A stretch of DNA of 64,000 nucleotides from Pseudomonadota bacterium (GCA_023387335.1 JAEWIF010000004.1:248001-312000), one strand, 5' to 3'; counted from the stretch's first letter, positions 1-8,313 are shown. Made by a program: numbers and translations. Notes: generated from the sequence alone by a model not told the origin.

Positions 1-285
1 CCGAACATCGCGATCGCGGCGCTGTGGGTGGACCTGCTGCGCCAGGCCGGCTTCGACGCTTCGCTGCAGCGTTACTTCCTGGGTGCAGCGGCAGGCGAAC
101 TGCCGCCCGATCAATGCCTGCCCGAGGTGTGGATCGCCGACCGCGCGCAGGAGGCCGGCGCGCGCGAACTGCTCGCGCAGATCCAGAGCGCGCCACAACA
201 CCGCTGGGCCTGCGCCTGCGGCGAGATCGTGGAAGGCGGATTCGAGAGTTGCTGGAACTGCGGCCGGCCGATGCCGCAGCCCTGA
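1..285 (+). CDS. DUF2007-type protein with C-terminal zinc-ribbon-like tail (5' end outside window)
   Basis: The reading frame is open from base 1, so the start lies upstream; 94 codons plus a TGA stop are visible. The first part (residues PNIAIAALWVDLLRQAGFDA onward, then the GELPPDQCLPEVWIAD region) resembles DUF2007, a small domain sometimes called putative signal-transducing protein, whose biochemical role is unknown. The last 25 residues hold four cysteines arranged CxC and CxxC (WACACGE, then CWNCGRP), a pattern typical of a treble-clef or zinc-ribbon metal site. This suggests a metal-binding adaptor, but no partner is visible. It converges on yaeQ, 12 bases away. The family call is moderate; the zinc site is inferred from cysteine spacing only. 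Confidence 0.65.
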   Translation, partial: PNIAIAALWVDLLRQAGFDASLQRYFLGAAAGELPPDQCLPEVWIADRAQEAGARELLAQIQSAPQHRWACACGEIVEGGFESCWNCGRPMPQP

Positions 286-297
286 TCGGTCACGCTG

Positions 298-858
298 CTA
301 TTTCCAGCGCACCGGTTCGACGTCGACGGTGCCCTTGGCACCGGAGAGCATCAGCGCGCCTTCCTGGATCGTCGCCTGCAGCTGCATGCTGCGTTCGGCC
401 AGCGTGGCCAGCGTCTGCGACGCAGCGGCGGGGATGCGCCACACCTGCAGCCTGTCGAGGCGCGTGAGCTTGCTTTCGATGCCACGCCACCAGACTTCGG
501 CGGCGTGCGAGAACGCGTACACCAGCACCTGGTCGGCCTTGGAGCAGGCGCGAGCCAGCGGCTTGTCCTCGGGTTGGCCCACCTCGATCCACAGGCGCGT
601 GCGGCCCGTGAAGTCGCGCAGCGACACGTCGGGATCGTCCGGATCGGACAAGCCGGCGCCGAAGGCCAGCGTGCCGTCGCCGTTGCATTCGGTCTGCAGC
701 GCGTGCGCGTTGAGCGCCAGGGCGGCCAGCCGCACCATCATGCGTTCGTCGGTCTCGCTCGGATGGCGCGCCAGCGTGAGCGCGTGGTCGGCGTAGTAGC
801 CGCGGTCGATGTCGGCGACCGCCAGCTGCGCCTTGAAGACGGTGGACTTGAGGGCCAT
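298..858 (-). CDS. yaeQ: YaeQ family protein
   Basis: This encodes 186 residues, close to the usual YaeQ length of about 180. It begins MALKSTVFKAQLAVADIDRG, a typical YaeQ opening in which a short beta strand leads into a D-x-D/RxYY segment. Further typical blocks are HPSETDERMMVRLAALAL, the WIEVGQP segment and the SKADQVLVYAF segment. YaeQ has a PD-(D/E)XK nuclease-like fold by structure, but its cellular role is not settled. The start ATG overlaps the stop codon of purB by one base (TGATG), so the two are probably cotranscribed and translationally coupled. Nothing appears truncated. Confidence 0.9.
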   Translation of the reverse strand: MALKSTVFKAQLAVADIDRGYYADHALTLARHPSETDERMMVRLAALALNAHALQTECNGDGTLAFGAGLSDPDDPDVSLRDFTGRTRLWIEVGQPEDKPLARACSKADQVLVYAFSHAAEVWWRGIESKLTRLDRLQVWRIPAAASQTLATLAERSMQLQATIQEGALMLSGAKGTVDVEPVRWK

Positions 859-2237
859 CAGGCCCGTAGCGCCAGTTCGGCGGCCTTGCCCAGATAGCTG
901 CCCGGCGTCATCGCGAGGAGGCGGTCGCGCTCCTCGGGCGGGATGTCAAGCGAGCGGATCAGCGCCTGCAGGTCCTCGGCGCGCACGGCCTTGCCGCGCG
1001 TGACTTCCTTGAGCTTCTCGTACGCGCCCTCGACGCCGAAGCGGCGCATCACCGTCTGGATCGGCTCGGCGAGCACTTCCCAGGCATGGTCGAGGTCGGC
1101 ATCCAGCGCCTCGCGATTGAGTTCCAGCTTCGCCAGGCCGATGCCCATCGAGTGGTACGCGAGCGCCGCGTAGCCGAGGGCCACGCCCATGTTGCGCAGC
1201 ACGGTGGAATCGGTCAGGTCGCGCTGCCAGCGCGAGACCGGCAGCTTCTCCGACAGGTGCCGCAGCAGCGCGTTGGCCAGGCCCAGGTTGCCCTCGGCAT
1301 TCTCGAAGTCGATCGGGTTGACCTTGTGCGGCATGGTGGACGAGCCGATCTCGCCCTCGCGCAGCTTCTGCTTGAAGTAGCCCAGGCTGACGTAGCCCCA
1401 GACGTCGCGCGCCCAGTCCACCAGGATGGTGTTGGCGCGTGCCACGGCGTCGAACAGCTCCGCCATGTAGTCGTGCGGTTCGATCTGGATGCTGTAAGGC
1501 TGGAAGGTCAGGCCCAGGCCAAGCGGCTCCGGCGTCTCCACCACCTTGCGGCTGAAGGCCTCCCAGTCGAACTCGGGCCAGGCCGCCAGGTGCGCGTTGT
1601 AGTTGCCCACCGCGCCGTTCATCTTGCCGAGCAGCTTGACGGCGGCGATGCGCTCCCGCGCAGCGGCCAGGCGCACCACCACGTTGGCGATCTCCTTGCC
1701 GACGGTGGTGGGGCTGGCGGTCTGGCCGTGGGTGCGACTGAGCATGGGCACGTCGGCATAGGCGTGCGCCATCTCGCGCATGCGGGCGATCAGCGCGTCC
1801 AGCCCGGGCAGCAGCACCTGCTCGCGGGCGTATTTCAGCTGCAGCGCATGGCTGGTGTTGTTGATGTCCTCGCTGGTGCAGGCGAAGTGGACGAACTCGC
1901 TGGCCGCGCGCAGCTCGGGCCGCGCCTCGAACTTGGACTTGATCCAGTACTCGACCGCCTTCACGTCGTGGTTGGTGGTCTTCTCGATCTCCTTGATGGC
2001 CAGGGCGTCGGCCTCGGAGAAGTTCTTGACCAGCCCGAGCAGGTAGGTGCGGGCTCCGGGCGACAGCGGCTTGAACTCGCCGAAGCCGGCGTCGGACAAG
2101 GCGATGAACCAGCAGACTTCCACCTGCACGCGGCGGTGCATGTAGCCCTGCTCGCTCATGAGAGGGCGCAGCGCCGCCAGCCGCGCGGCATAGCGGCCGT
2201 CCAGCGGCGAGAGCGCCGAAATCGTAGATAGCGTCAT
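858..2237 (-). CDS. purB: Adenylosuccinate lyase
   Basis: This fumarase-superfamily lyase of 459 residues cleaves adenylosuccinate to AMP and SAICAR to AICAR, both releasing fumarate, in purine synthesis. The superfamily signature SSTMPHKVNPIDFENAEGN is intact, including the flexible-loop serine of SSTMPHK. The RTHGQTASPTTVGKE block supplies the conserved active-site histidine, and the TSEDINN segment is also typical. Length matches the proteobacterial family. The ATG at 2237 is chosen because the protein starts there in typical fashion, yet no Shine-Dalgarno sequence precedes it; a TACAAT box lies only 10 bases upstream, hinting at a leaderless or near-leaderless message. The stop overlaps the yaeQ start. 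Confidence 0.97.
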   Translation of the reverse strand: MTLSTISALSPLDGRYAARLAALRPLMSEQGYMHRRVQVEVCWFIALSDAGFGEFKPLSPGARTYLLGLVKNFSEADALAIKEIEKTTNHDVKAVEYWIKSKFEARPELRAASEFVHFACTSEDINNTSHALQLKYAREQVLLPGLDALIARMREMAHAYADVPMLSRTHGQTASPTTVGKEIANVVVRLAAARERIAAVKLLGKMNGAVGNYNAHLAAWPEFDWEAFSRKVVETPEPLGLGLTFQPYSIQIEPHDYMAELFDAVARANTILVDWARDVWGYVSLGYFKQKLREGEIGSSTMPHKVNPIDFENAEGNLGLANALLRHLSEKLPVSRWQRDLTDSTVLRNMGVALGYAALAYHSMGIGLAKLELNREALDADLDHAWEVLAEPIQTVMRRFGVEGAYEKLKEVTRGKAVRAEDLQALIRSLDIPPEERDRLLAMTPGSYLGKAAELALRA

Positions 2238-2238
2238 G

Positions 2239-2277
2239 GGAAGGCGGATTGTAGGCGCGCACTCACCCCCGCCTTCC
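2239..2277 (-). promoter_or_regulatory. purB promoter with flanking 9-bp inverted repeat
   Basis: On the minus strand a TACAAT -10-like hexamer (2253 to 2248) lies 10 bases before the purB ATG. It sits inside a perfect 9-bp inverted repeat with arms 2239-2247 and 2269-2277 (GGAAGGCGG / CCGCCTTCC) and a 21-base spacer. No convincing -35 is visible. The repeat could be a repressor operator for a purine gene, but no regulator is identifiable here. Confidence 0.4.
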
Positions 2278-2326
2278 GGGCCTGGCGCTGTCGCCGGGCT
2301 GCGACAGCGGCGCGACCGTCAGCCCC

Positions 2327-2332
2327 TAAAAT
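2327..2332 (+). promoter_or_regulatory. Candidate -10 box (TAAAAT) for the glutathione S-transferase gene
   Basis: TAAAAT stands out in GC-rich surroundings 30 bases before the ATG at 2363. A weak purine-rich ribosome site (AAGAG) follows. No -35 hexamer at the usual spacing is recognisable. Confidence 0.35.
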
Positions 2333-2362
2333 CGGTCGAGTTCCCCCAACCGCAAGAGCGAC

Positions 2363-2977
2363 ATGAAACTGATCGGAGCCGTGACCAGCCCTTACGTGCG
2401 CAAGGTGCGTGTCGTGATGGCCGAGAAGAAGCTGGACTATCAGTTCGTGCAGGAGGACGTGTGGTCCGCCGAGACCACCATCTCCGAGTCCAACCCACTG
2501 GGCAAGGTGCCTTGCCTGGTGATGGAAGGCGGCGAGGCGTTGTTCGACTCGCGCGTCATCGTCGAATACCTCGACACGCTGTCGCCGGTGGGCAAGCTGA
2601 TTCCCGTGGTGGGTCGCGAGCGCGCAGAGGTCAAGACCTGGGAAGCGCTGGCTGACGGCGTGCTCGATGCCGCCATCCTCGCGCGGCTGGAGGCCAACTG
2701 GGCCGGCCGCAGCAAGACGCAGCGCAGCCAGGCCTGGATCGACCGCCAGATCGGCAAGGTGGAGGCCAGCGTCAAGGCCATGAACCTGGGCCTGGGTGAC
2801 AAGCCGTTCTGCGCGGGCATCCATCTCACGCTGGCCGACATCGCGGTCGGCTGCGCGCTCGGCTACCTGGATTTCCGGTTCCCGGATATCGACTGGCGCA
2901 CGCCCTATCCCAACCTGGAAAAGCTCTACGCCAAACTGGTGCAGCGTCCCAGCTTCCAAGACTCCAAGCCCAGCTGA
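2363..2977 (+). CDS. Glutathione S-transferase family protein (YibF-like)
   Basis: The 204-residue protein has the GST layout. A thioredoxin-like N-terminal domain (about 1-80) starts MKLIGAVTSPYVRKVRVVMA, holds a cis-proline segment NPLGKVPCLV and the glutathione-binding E/D-S motif as LFDSRVIVEYLD. An all-helical C-terminal domain (about 90-204) follows, with the conserved LTLADIAVG N-capping box motif. The active residue near the N-terminus is likely the serine of TSPYVRK. Substrate cannot be deduced. It is a single-gene unit, divergent from purB and convergent on the glutathione peroxidase gene, from which a 242-base structured gap separates it. Confidence 0.9.
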   Translation: MKLIGAVTSPYVRKVRVVMAEKKLDYQFVQEDVWSAETTISESNPLGKVPCLVMEGGEALFDSRVIVEYLDTLSPVGKLIPVVGRERAEVKTWEALADGVLDAAILARLEANWAGRSKTQRSQAWIDRQIGKVEASVKAMNLGLGDKPFCAGIHLTLADIAVGCALGYLDFRFPDIDWRTPYPNLEKLYAKLVQRPSFQDSKPS

Positions 2978-3006
2978 CCCGCCGCGCGGGCCGGGGGAAA
3001 TAAAAA

Positions 3007-3107
3007 TGCTGCGAAGCGCCCCGGAACGAAGGAGGGAGGGAGGGAGGAGGAGAAGAGTCGCCCCAGGATTGCAACCGGACGTCCTGCGCCCGGAAGGCTT
3101 CGCAGCA
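3007..3107. repeat. 11-bp perfect inverted repeat enclosing a G-rich tract
   Basis: TGCTGCGAAGC at 3007-3017 is the exact reverse complement of 3097-3107, with 79 bases between. The enclosed segment includes an AGG/GGGA repeat (3031-3050) with several G runs that could form a G-quadruplex. It lies between the convergent GST and glutathione peroxidase genes. No credible ORF occupies it. It could be a small RNA, a decayed miniature element or a long 3' structure. Confidence 0.45.
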
Positions 3108-3145
3108 ATAACTCAGTTCATTCGGAGACGCGCTCCGTGAGTTAT
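3108..3145. repeat. Nested inverted repeats (8-bp outer, 5-bp inner arms)
   Basis: Outer arms ATAACTCA (3108-3115) and TGAGTTAT (3138-3145) are perfect reverse complements; inner arms CGGAG (3123-3127) and CTCCG (3133-3137) form a second stem on one side. The element abuts the preceding 11-bp repeat directly, giving two consecutive structured units between convergent genes. Confidence 0.4.
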
Positions 3146-3204
3146 GGACACGGCCCCGCGGGGCGGGGTTCCGCAGCGAGCGGGAGAAGTTCGGTAAAGT
3201 TTTG

Positions 3205-3222
3205 TGAGGCGTCGGCGCCTCA
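3205..3222 (-). terminator. Hairpin at the 3' end of the glutathione peroxidase gene
   Basis: Seven-base arms TGAGGCG (3205-3211) and CGCCTCA (3216-3222) with a four-base loop form a perfect stem. The TGA stop of the peroxidase gene is the first part of the stem. No T-run follows, so it is only terminator-like. Confidence 0.4.
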
Positions 3223-3807
3223 GGGCTGGCCGAGCAGTTTCTCGATCTGGCCCAACAGCGCCTCGTCCTGCGGCGTCGTCATGCTCGAGTACTGGGCCAC
3301 CACGGTTCCGTCGCGAGCGATCAGGTACTTGTGGAAGTTCCAGCGCGGCGCCTGGCCGGTGCGCGCGGCCAGTTCGCGAAAAAGCGGGTTCGCGTCCGAT
3401 CCCCGCACGCTGCTCTTGGCAAACATCGGGAACTTCACGCCGAAGGTGTTCTCGCAGAACTCTGCGATTTCCTGGTTGCTGCCGCGTTCCTGGGCGAAAT
3501 CGTTGGACGGAAAGCCCAACACCACCAACCCACGGCCGCGGTAGCGTCCGTACAGCTCTTCGAGCCCCTTGTACTGAGGGGTGAAGCCGCAGTAGCTCGC
3601 GGTGTTCACAACCAGCAGCACTTTCCCCGCGTATTGACACAGGGACTGTTGTTTTTCGTCCTGAAGCCGCGGGAACTGCTGGTTCAGCAGCGCGGGGCAG
3701 GACGAGGTGGCCGGCTGGGTCGCGGACTGTGCGAACGACCACGAAGGGGCGATGGCGGCGAGGGCCAGGCACAGCGCGGGTAGGCGGACCATGGTGCCAT
3801 TTTGCAC
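3220..3807 (-). CDS. Exported glutathione peroxidase (BtuE/GPx family)
   Basis: This thiol peroxidase of 195 residues reduces hydroperoxides. The GPx motif NTASYCGFTPQY carries the peroxidatic cysteine (C73, cysteine rather than selenocysteine). The second family block GFPSNDFAQERGSN and the WNFHKYLIARDG segment with the active-site tryptophan and asparagine are also present. The N-terminus has a signal peptide (hydrophobic run ALCLALAAIA, cleavage likely after SFA, residues 24-26), so it probably acts in the periplasm, unlike cytosolic BtuE. The GTG at 3807 is chosen because GGAG stands four bases upstream; an ATG at residue 6 (3792) is an alternative without a ribosome site. Single gene, convergent with GST. 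Confidence 0.9.
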   Translation of the reverse strand: MQNGTMVRLPALCLALAAIAPSWSFAQSATQPATSSCPALLNQQFPRLQDEKQQSLCQYAGKVLLVVNTASYCGFTPQYKGLEELYGRYRGRGLVVLGFPSNDFAQERGSNQEIAEFCENTFGVKFPMFAKSSVRGSDANPLFRELAARTGQAPRWNFHKYLIARDGTVVAQYSSMTTPQDEALLGQIEKLLGQP

Positions 3808-3868
3808 GCCACTCCGATCCCTTGGGGCCTCACAGACCCTTTGTCAAGGAACCTTCACTCCCGCCGCT

Positions 3869-3874
3869 TAAAAT
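3869..3874 (+). promoter_or_regulatory. Candidate -10 box (TAAAAT) for the ferritin-like gene
   Basis: TAAAAT lies 20 bases before the ATG at 3895. No -35 hexamer is seen at normal spacing. Confidence 0.35.
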
Positions 3875-3894
3875 TCAGGCAACGAAAGTTTTCT

Positions 3895-4758
3895 ATGCTC
3901 TACCCCGAACTGTTCAAACAACTCGAATCCGTGCGATGGGACATGGACAAGGACATCCCCTGGGACAAATTCGATCCCAGCAAGCTGTCCGACGAACAGG
4001 CCCAGACCATCAAGATGAATGCCATCACCGAGTGGGCGGCGCTGCCGGCCACCGAGATGTTCCTGCGCGACAACCGTGACGACAGCGACTTCTCCGCGTT
4101 CATGTCGATCTGGTTCTTCGAGGAGCAGAAGCACTCGCTGGTGCTGATGGAGTACCTCAAGCGCTTCCGCCCCGACCTGGCGCCCACCGAGCAGGAACTC
4201 CATGAGATCCGCTTCGAGTTCGAGCCCGCCCCCGCTCTGGAAACGCTGATGCTGCATTTCTGCGGCGAGATCCGCCTGAACCACTGGTACCGCCGCGCCA
4301 GCGAGTGGCACACCGAGCCGGTCATCAAGCACATCTACCAGACGCTCAGCCAGGACGAGGCGCGCCACGGCGGCGCCTACCTGCGCTACATGAAGCGCGC
4401 CATCAACAACTTCGGCGTGGAGGCCAAGGCGGCCTTCGCCAAGGTGGGCGTGCTAATGGCCAGCGCCCGCCGTACCGCGCAGGCGCTGCACCCGACCAAC
4501 CTGCACGTGAACAAGTCGCTGTTCCCGCGCGACACCATCCAGAGCCGCCTGCCCAACCCCGAGTGGCTGGAGCACTGGCTGGACAAGCAGATCAATTTCG
4601 ATGCGGTGTGGGAGACCAAGGTGGTCGAGCGCATCCTGCACAACATGAGCCTGCTGATGAACCAGAGCTTCAAGAGCGTGCAGGAGCTCAACCGCTTCCG
4701 CAAGGAGCTGACCACTTCGCTGACGCAGGCGGCCAAGCCCACGGCCAACCCGGCCTGA
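3895..4758 (+). CDS. Ferritin-like di-iron protein (acyl-ACP desaturase-like)
   Basis: The 287-residue protein is helix-rich and carries two E/DxxH-type metal motifs: EEQKH at about 76-80 and, near the middle, DEARH preceded by the FCGEIRLNHW helix. Further acidic residues (E46, E54) could complete a four-helix di-iron site. This is the layout of ferritin-like oxidases, including soluble acyl-ACP desaturases, but substrate specificity cannot be read from the sequence. I start at 3895 (MLYPELFKQL), because an in-frame extension to 3802 runs through the TAAAAT promoter-like box and looks non-coding. The stop overlaps the heptose adenylyltransferase start by one base (TGATG), so the pair is likely cotranscribed. 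No function is claimed beyond di-iron binding. Confidence 0.7.
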   Translation: MLYPELFKQLESVRWDMDKDIPWDKFDPSKLSDEQAQTIKMNAITEWAALPATEMFLRDNRDDSDFSAFMSIWFFEEQKHSLVLMEYLKRFRPDLAPTEQELHEIRFEFEPAPALETLMLHFCGEIRLNHWYRRASEWHTEPVIKHIYQTLSQDEARHGGAYLRYMKRAINNFGVEAKAAFAKVGVLMASARRTAQALHPTNLHVNKSLFPRDTIQSRLPNPEWLEHWLDKQINFDAVWETKVVERILHNMSLLMNQSFKSVQELNRFRKELTTSLTQAAKPTANPA

Positions 4759-5246
4759 TGGCGCCCGCGGACCCGCCCGAGTTCCTGCGCAAGATCGTCG
4801 CGCGGGACCGGGCGCCGCAATCGCTGGCCGCGTTGCCGCGGCCGGTGGTCTTCACCAACGGCGTCTTCGACGTGCTGCACCGCGGCCACGTCACCTACCT
4901 GGCACAGGCGCGCGCGCTGGGCGCCAGCCTGGTGGTGGCGCTCAACACCGACACGTCGGCCCGCCGCCTCGGCAAGGGCCCCGACCGTCCCGTGAACAAC
5001 GAAGAGGACCGCGCCATCATGATGGCCGCCCTCGGCTGCGTGGACCTGGTCACCTGGTTCGACGAGGACACGCCGGTGCAGCTGCTGGGCGAGCTGCGCC
5101 CCGACATCTACGTCAAGGGCGGCGACTACGACATGGCGCGCCTGCCCGAGACGCCGCTGGTGCAGGGCTGGGGCGGCCGGGCGGTGGCGCTGCCGTTCGT
5201 GGACGGCTACTCCACCACCGCTCTCGTCAAGAAGATTCGCGGCTGA
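4758..5246 (+). CDS. rfaE2: D-glycero-beta-D-manno-heptose 1-phosphate adenylyltransferase (HldE C-terminal / RfaE2)
   Basis: This 162-residue nucleotidyltransferase adenylylates heptose 1-phosphate to ADP-heptose for the lipopolysaccharide inner core. The cytidylyltransferase-type active site FTNGVFDVLHRGHVTYL (HxGH) is intact, followed by the NTDTSARRLGKGPDRPVN loop and the KGGDYD motif. It corresponds to the C-terminal half of the bifunctional E. coli HldE, so the kinase half must be a separate gene outside the window. The start overlaps the stop of the di-iron gene by one base. Its 3' end overlaps the RND pump gene on the other strand by 20 bases (5227-5246). Confidence 0.92.
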   Translation: MAPADPPEFLRKIVARDRAPQSLAALPRPVVFTNGVFDVLHRGHVTYLAQARALGASLVVALNTDTSARRLGKGPDRPVNNEEDRAIMMAALGCVDLVTWFDEDTPVQLLGELRPDIYVKGGDYDMARLPETPLVQGWGGRAVALPFVDGYSTTALVKKIRG

Positions 5247-8200
5247 CCGCCGGCGGCTTGCGCCGCAGCCGGCCGATCACGCGCCGGATCAATCCCTCCA
5301 CGTCGTCCACCACGGTGAACACCACCGGGATCACCAGCAGGCTCAGCACGGTCGACGTGATCAGCCCGCCGATCACCGCGATCGACATCGGCGAGCGGAA
5401 GCTCGCGTCCGCCGCGCCCAGGCCGATGGCGATCGGCAGCATGCCAGCGCCCATGGCGATGGTGGTCATCACGATCGGCCGCGCGCGCTTGTGGCAGGCG
5501 TCCATCAGCGCTTCCAGCCGGCTCATGCCCTGCGACCGCGCGACGATGGCGTATTCCACCAGCAGGATGGAGTTCTTGGTCGCGATGCCCATCAGCATGA
5601 TCAGCCCGATGAGCGACGGCATCGAGAAACTCTTCTGCGCGATCAGCAGCCCGACGAACGCGCCGCCCAGCGACAGCGGCAGCGCCGCCAGGATGGTCAC
5701 CGGGTGGAGGAAATCCTTGAACAGCAGCACGAGCACGATGTAGATGCACAGCACGCCGGTCAGCATCGCCAGGCCGAAGCTGGCGAACAGCTCGCCCATC
5801 ACCTCGGCGTCGCCGATGGTGATCTGCCGCACGCCGGCCGGCAGGTTGCGGATCGAGGGCAGCTGTTCCACCTTCGCCGCCACGTCACCCAGCGGCAGGC
5901 CGGAGAGCTCGACCTCGAAGTTGATGTTGCGCGACCGGTCGTAGCGGTCGATCACCGCCGGCCCGCCGGTCAACTCCAGCGTGGCCACCTGCCCCAGCAT
6001 CACCGGCCCGCGCGCGCCGGGCACCGCCAGGCGCTCCAGCACCGACAGGTCCTGCCGCGCCCCGTCCTCCAGCCGCACCACGATCGGCACCTGCCGCTGC
6101 GAGAGGTTCAGCTTGGGCAAGGAAACGTCGTAGTCGCCCACGGTGGCGATGCGCAGCGTCTCGCCGATGGCGGCGCTGGTCACGCCCAGGTCGGCGGCGC
6201 GCGTGAAATCGGGCCGCACGGCGATCTCGGGCCGCACCAGGCTGGCCGTGGACGCGATGCTGCCCAGGCCGGGGATGGTGCGCAGGTCCTTCTCCACCGC
6301 CAGCGCGGCGGCCTGCAGCGCCTGCGGGTCCTCGCCGGTCAGCACCAGGATGTACTTCTCGCCGGAGCCGCCCAGGCCGACCTTGGAACGCACGCCCGGC
6401 AGCTCCTGCAGCGCGGCGCGGATCTGGTTCTCGATCGGCTGCTTGCGTGGCCGCTCGCCGCGATCGGTGAGCAGGATGGTGAGCGTGGCCTTGCGCACTT
6501 CGGCTGCGCCGCTGCCGGCGAACGGGTCCGTGCCCGCGGCGCCGCCGCCGATGGTGGTGTACACGCTCTTCACGTGGTTCACCTTGCCCACCAGCTGGCG
6601 CGCCTGTTCGGCGGCCACGCGGGTCTGCTCCAGCGTGGAGCCGGGCGGCAGCTCCAGGTACACCTGGGTCTGCGAGTTGTCGTCCGGCGGGATGAAGCCG
6701 GTGGGCAGCAGCGGAATCAGCGCCAGCGAGCCGGCGAAGAACGCCGCCGACATCAGCACCGTGGCGATGCGATGGCGCAGGCTCCAGTTCACCGCGCGCA
6801 GGTAGATGCGCATCCAGGTGGGGTCGCCATGGTCGGACGTGATGGGCTTGAGCAGGTAGGCCGCCATCATCGGCGTGAGCACCCGCGCCACCACCAGCGA
6901 GGCGAACACCGCCAGCGCCGCGGTCCAGCCGAACTGCTTGAAGAACTTGCCCGCGATGCCGCTCATGAAGGCGGTGGGCAGGAACACCGCGATCAGCGTG
7001 AAGGTGGTGGCGATCACCGCCAGGCCGATCTCGTCGGCCGCCTCCATCGCCGCCTGGTACGGCGTCTTGCCCATGCGCAGGTGGCGCACGATGTTCTCGA
7101 CCTCCACGATGGCGTCGTCGACCAGGATGCCCACCACCAGCGACAGCGCCAGCAGCGTGACCACGTTGATCGAGAAGCCCAGCAGGTACATGCCGAGGAA
7201 GGCCGGTATCACCGACATCGGCAGGGCCACCGCCGACACGAAGGTGGCCCGCCAGTCGCGCAGGAACAGCCACACCACCAGCACCGCCAGCAGCGCGCCC
7301 TCGTACAGCAGGTGCAGCGAGCCGTCGTACTCCTCCTGCACCGGCGTCACGAAGTCGAATGCCTGGGTGAGCTGGATGTGCGGGTTCGCGGCCTTGAGTT
7401 CCTCCAGCGCCGCGCGGATGCCGGCGCCGACTTCCACCTCGCTCTCGCCGCGGCTGCGCGCGACCTCGAAGCCGACCACCGGCTTGCCATCGAGCAGCGC
7501 GGCCGAGCGCGGCTCGGCGGTGGTGTCGCTCACGACAGCCACGTCGCGCAGCTTGATGCTGCGGCCGTTGGACAGCGCGACGTCGATCTCGCCGATCTCG
7601 CGCGCGGTCTTCACCGTCGCCAGAGTGCGCACCGGCTGCTCGCCGTTGCCCAGGTCGAGCCGGCCGCCGGCGCTCTCGGTCTGCACCTGGCGCAACTGCC
7701 GCGACACGTCGGCGGCGGTGGCGCCCAGGCCTTGCAGCTTCTGCGCGTCGATCGCCACGCGGATCTCGCGCGTCACGCCGCCCACGCGGTTGACCGCGCC
7801 CACGCCCTTGACCGCGAGCAGCTTGCGCGACACCTCGTTGTCCACGAACCAGGACAGCGCCTCGTCATCGAGCCGAGACGAAGCGATGGTGTAGGCCAGC
7901 ACCGGCTGCCCGGCCAGGTCGATCTTGGCCACGATGGGATCGCGCAGGTCCGCAGGCAGGTCGGCGCGCACGCGCGAGACGGCCGAACGCACGTCGTCCA
8001 CCGCTTCCTGCACCGGCTTCTCGAGGCGGAACTCGGCGGTGACGGCCACGGAGCCGTCCTGCACCTTCGTCATGATGTGCTTGATGCCCTGCACCGTGGC
8101 GATGGAGTTCTCCAGCTTGCGGGCGACGTCGGTCTCCAGCTGCGATGGCGAGGCGCCGGGCAGCGCGGCGGTGACGCTGACGGTGGGCAGGTCGATGTCC

Positions 8201-8313
8201 GGGAAGTTCTGCACCTTCATGCCCTTGAAGGCGAGCAGGCCCCCGAAGGTGAGCAGCACGAACAGCATCACCGCCGGGATCGGGTTGCGGATCGACCAGG
8301 AGGAGACGTTCAT
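5227..8313 (-). CDS. RND efflux pump permease (AcrB/MexB superfamily)
   Basis: This inner-membrane proton-driven drug or metabolite exporter has 1,028 residues, the normal RND length. It begins with the usual short cytoplasmic stretch and first membrane helix (PIPAVMLFVLLTFGGLLAF). The fourth-helix aspartate pair for proton relay is present as LVVGILVDDAIVEVENI. The two large periplasmic loops and the mirrored second half (LLFKDFLHPVTILAALPLSL; MLMGIATKNSILLVEYA) are complete. Substrate is unknown; the sequence looks more like the MdtB/C and general HAE-1 types than like heavy-metal pumps. The start overlaps the stop of the adaptor gene by one base. It is the last gene of the tetR-oprM-mfp-rnd operon, and its 3' end runs into the convergent rfaE2. 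Confidence 0.95.
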   Translation of the reverse strand: MNVSSWSIRNPIPAVMLFVLLTFGGLLAFKGMKVQNFPDIDLPTVSVTAALPGASPSQLETDVARKLENSIATVQGIKHIMTKVQDGSVAVTAEFRLEKPVQEAVDDVRSAVSRVRADLPADLRDPIVAKIDLAGQPVLAYTIASSRLDDEALSWFVDNEVSRKLLAVKGVGAVNRVGGVTREIRVAIDAQKLQGLGATAADVSRQLRQVQTESAGGRLDLGNGEQPVRTLATVKTAREIGEIDVALSNGRSIKLRDVAVVSDTTAEPRSAALLDGKPVVGFEVARSRGESEVEVGAGIRAALEELKAANPHIQLTQAFDFVTPVQEEYDGSLHLLYEGALLAVLVVWLFLRDWRATFVSAVALPMSVIPAFLGMYLLGFSINVVTLLALSLVVGILVDDAIVEVENIVRHLRMGKTPYQAAMEAADEIGLAVIATTFTLIAVFLPTAFMSGIAGKFFKQFGWTAALAVFASLVVARVLTPMMAAYLLKPITSDHGDPTWMRIYLRAVNWSLRHRIATVLMSAAFFAGSLALIPLLPTGFIPPDDNSQTQVYLELPPGSTLEQTRVAAEQARQLVGKVNHVKSVYTTIGGGAAGTDPFAGSGAAEVRKATLTILLTDRGERPRKQPIENQIRAALQELPGVRSKVGLGGSGEKYILVLTGEDPQALQAAALAVEKDLRTIPGLGSIASTASLVRPEIAVRPDFTRAADLGVTSAAIGETLRIATVGDYDVSLPKLNLSQRQVPIVVRLEDGARQDLSVLERLAVPGARGPVMLGQVATLELTGGPAVIDRYDRSRNINFEVELSGLPLGDVAAKVEQLPSIRNLPAGVRQITIGDAEVMGELFASFGLAMLTGVLCIYIVLVLLFKDFLHPVTILAALPLSLGGAFVGLLIAQKSFSMPSLIGLIMLMGIATKNSILLVEYAIVARSQGMSRLEALMDACHKRARPIVMTTIAMGAGMLPIAIGLGAADASFRSPMSIAVIGGLITSTVLSLLVIPVVFTVVDDVEGLIRRVIGRLRRKPPAVSRESS

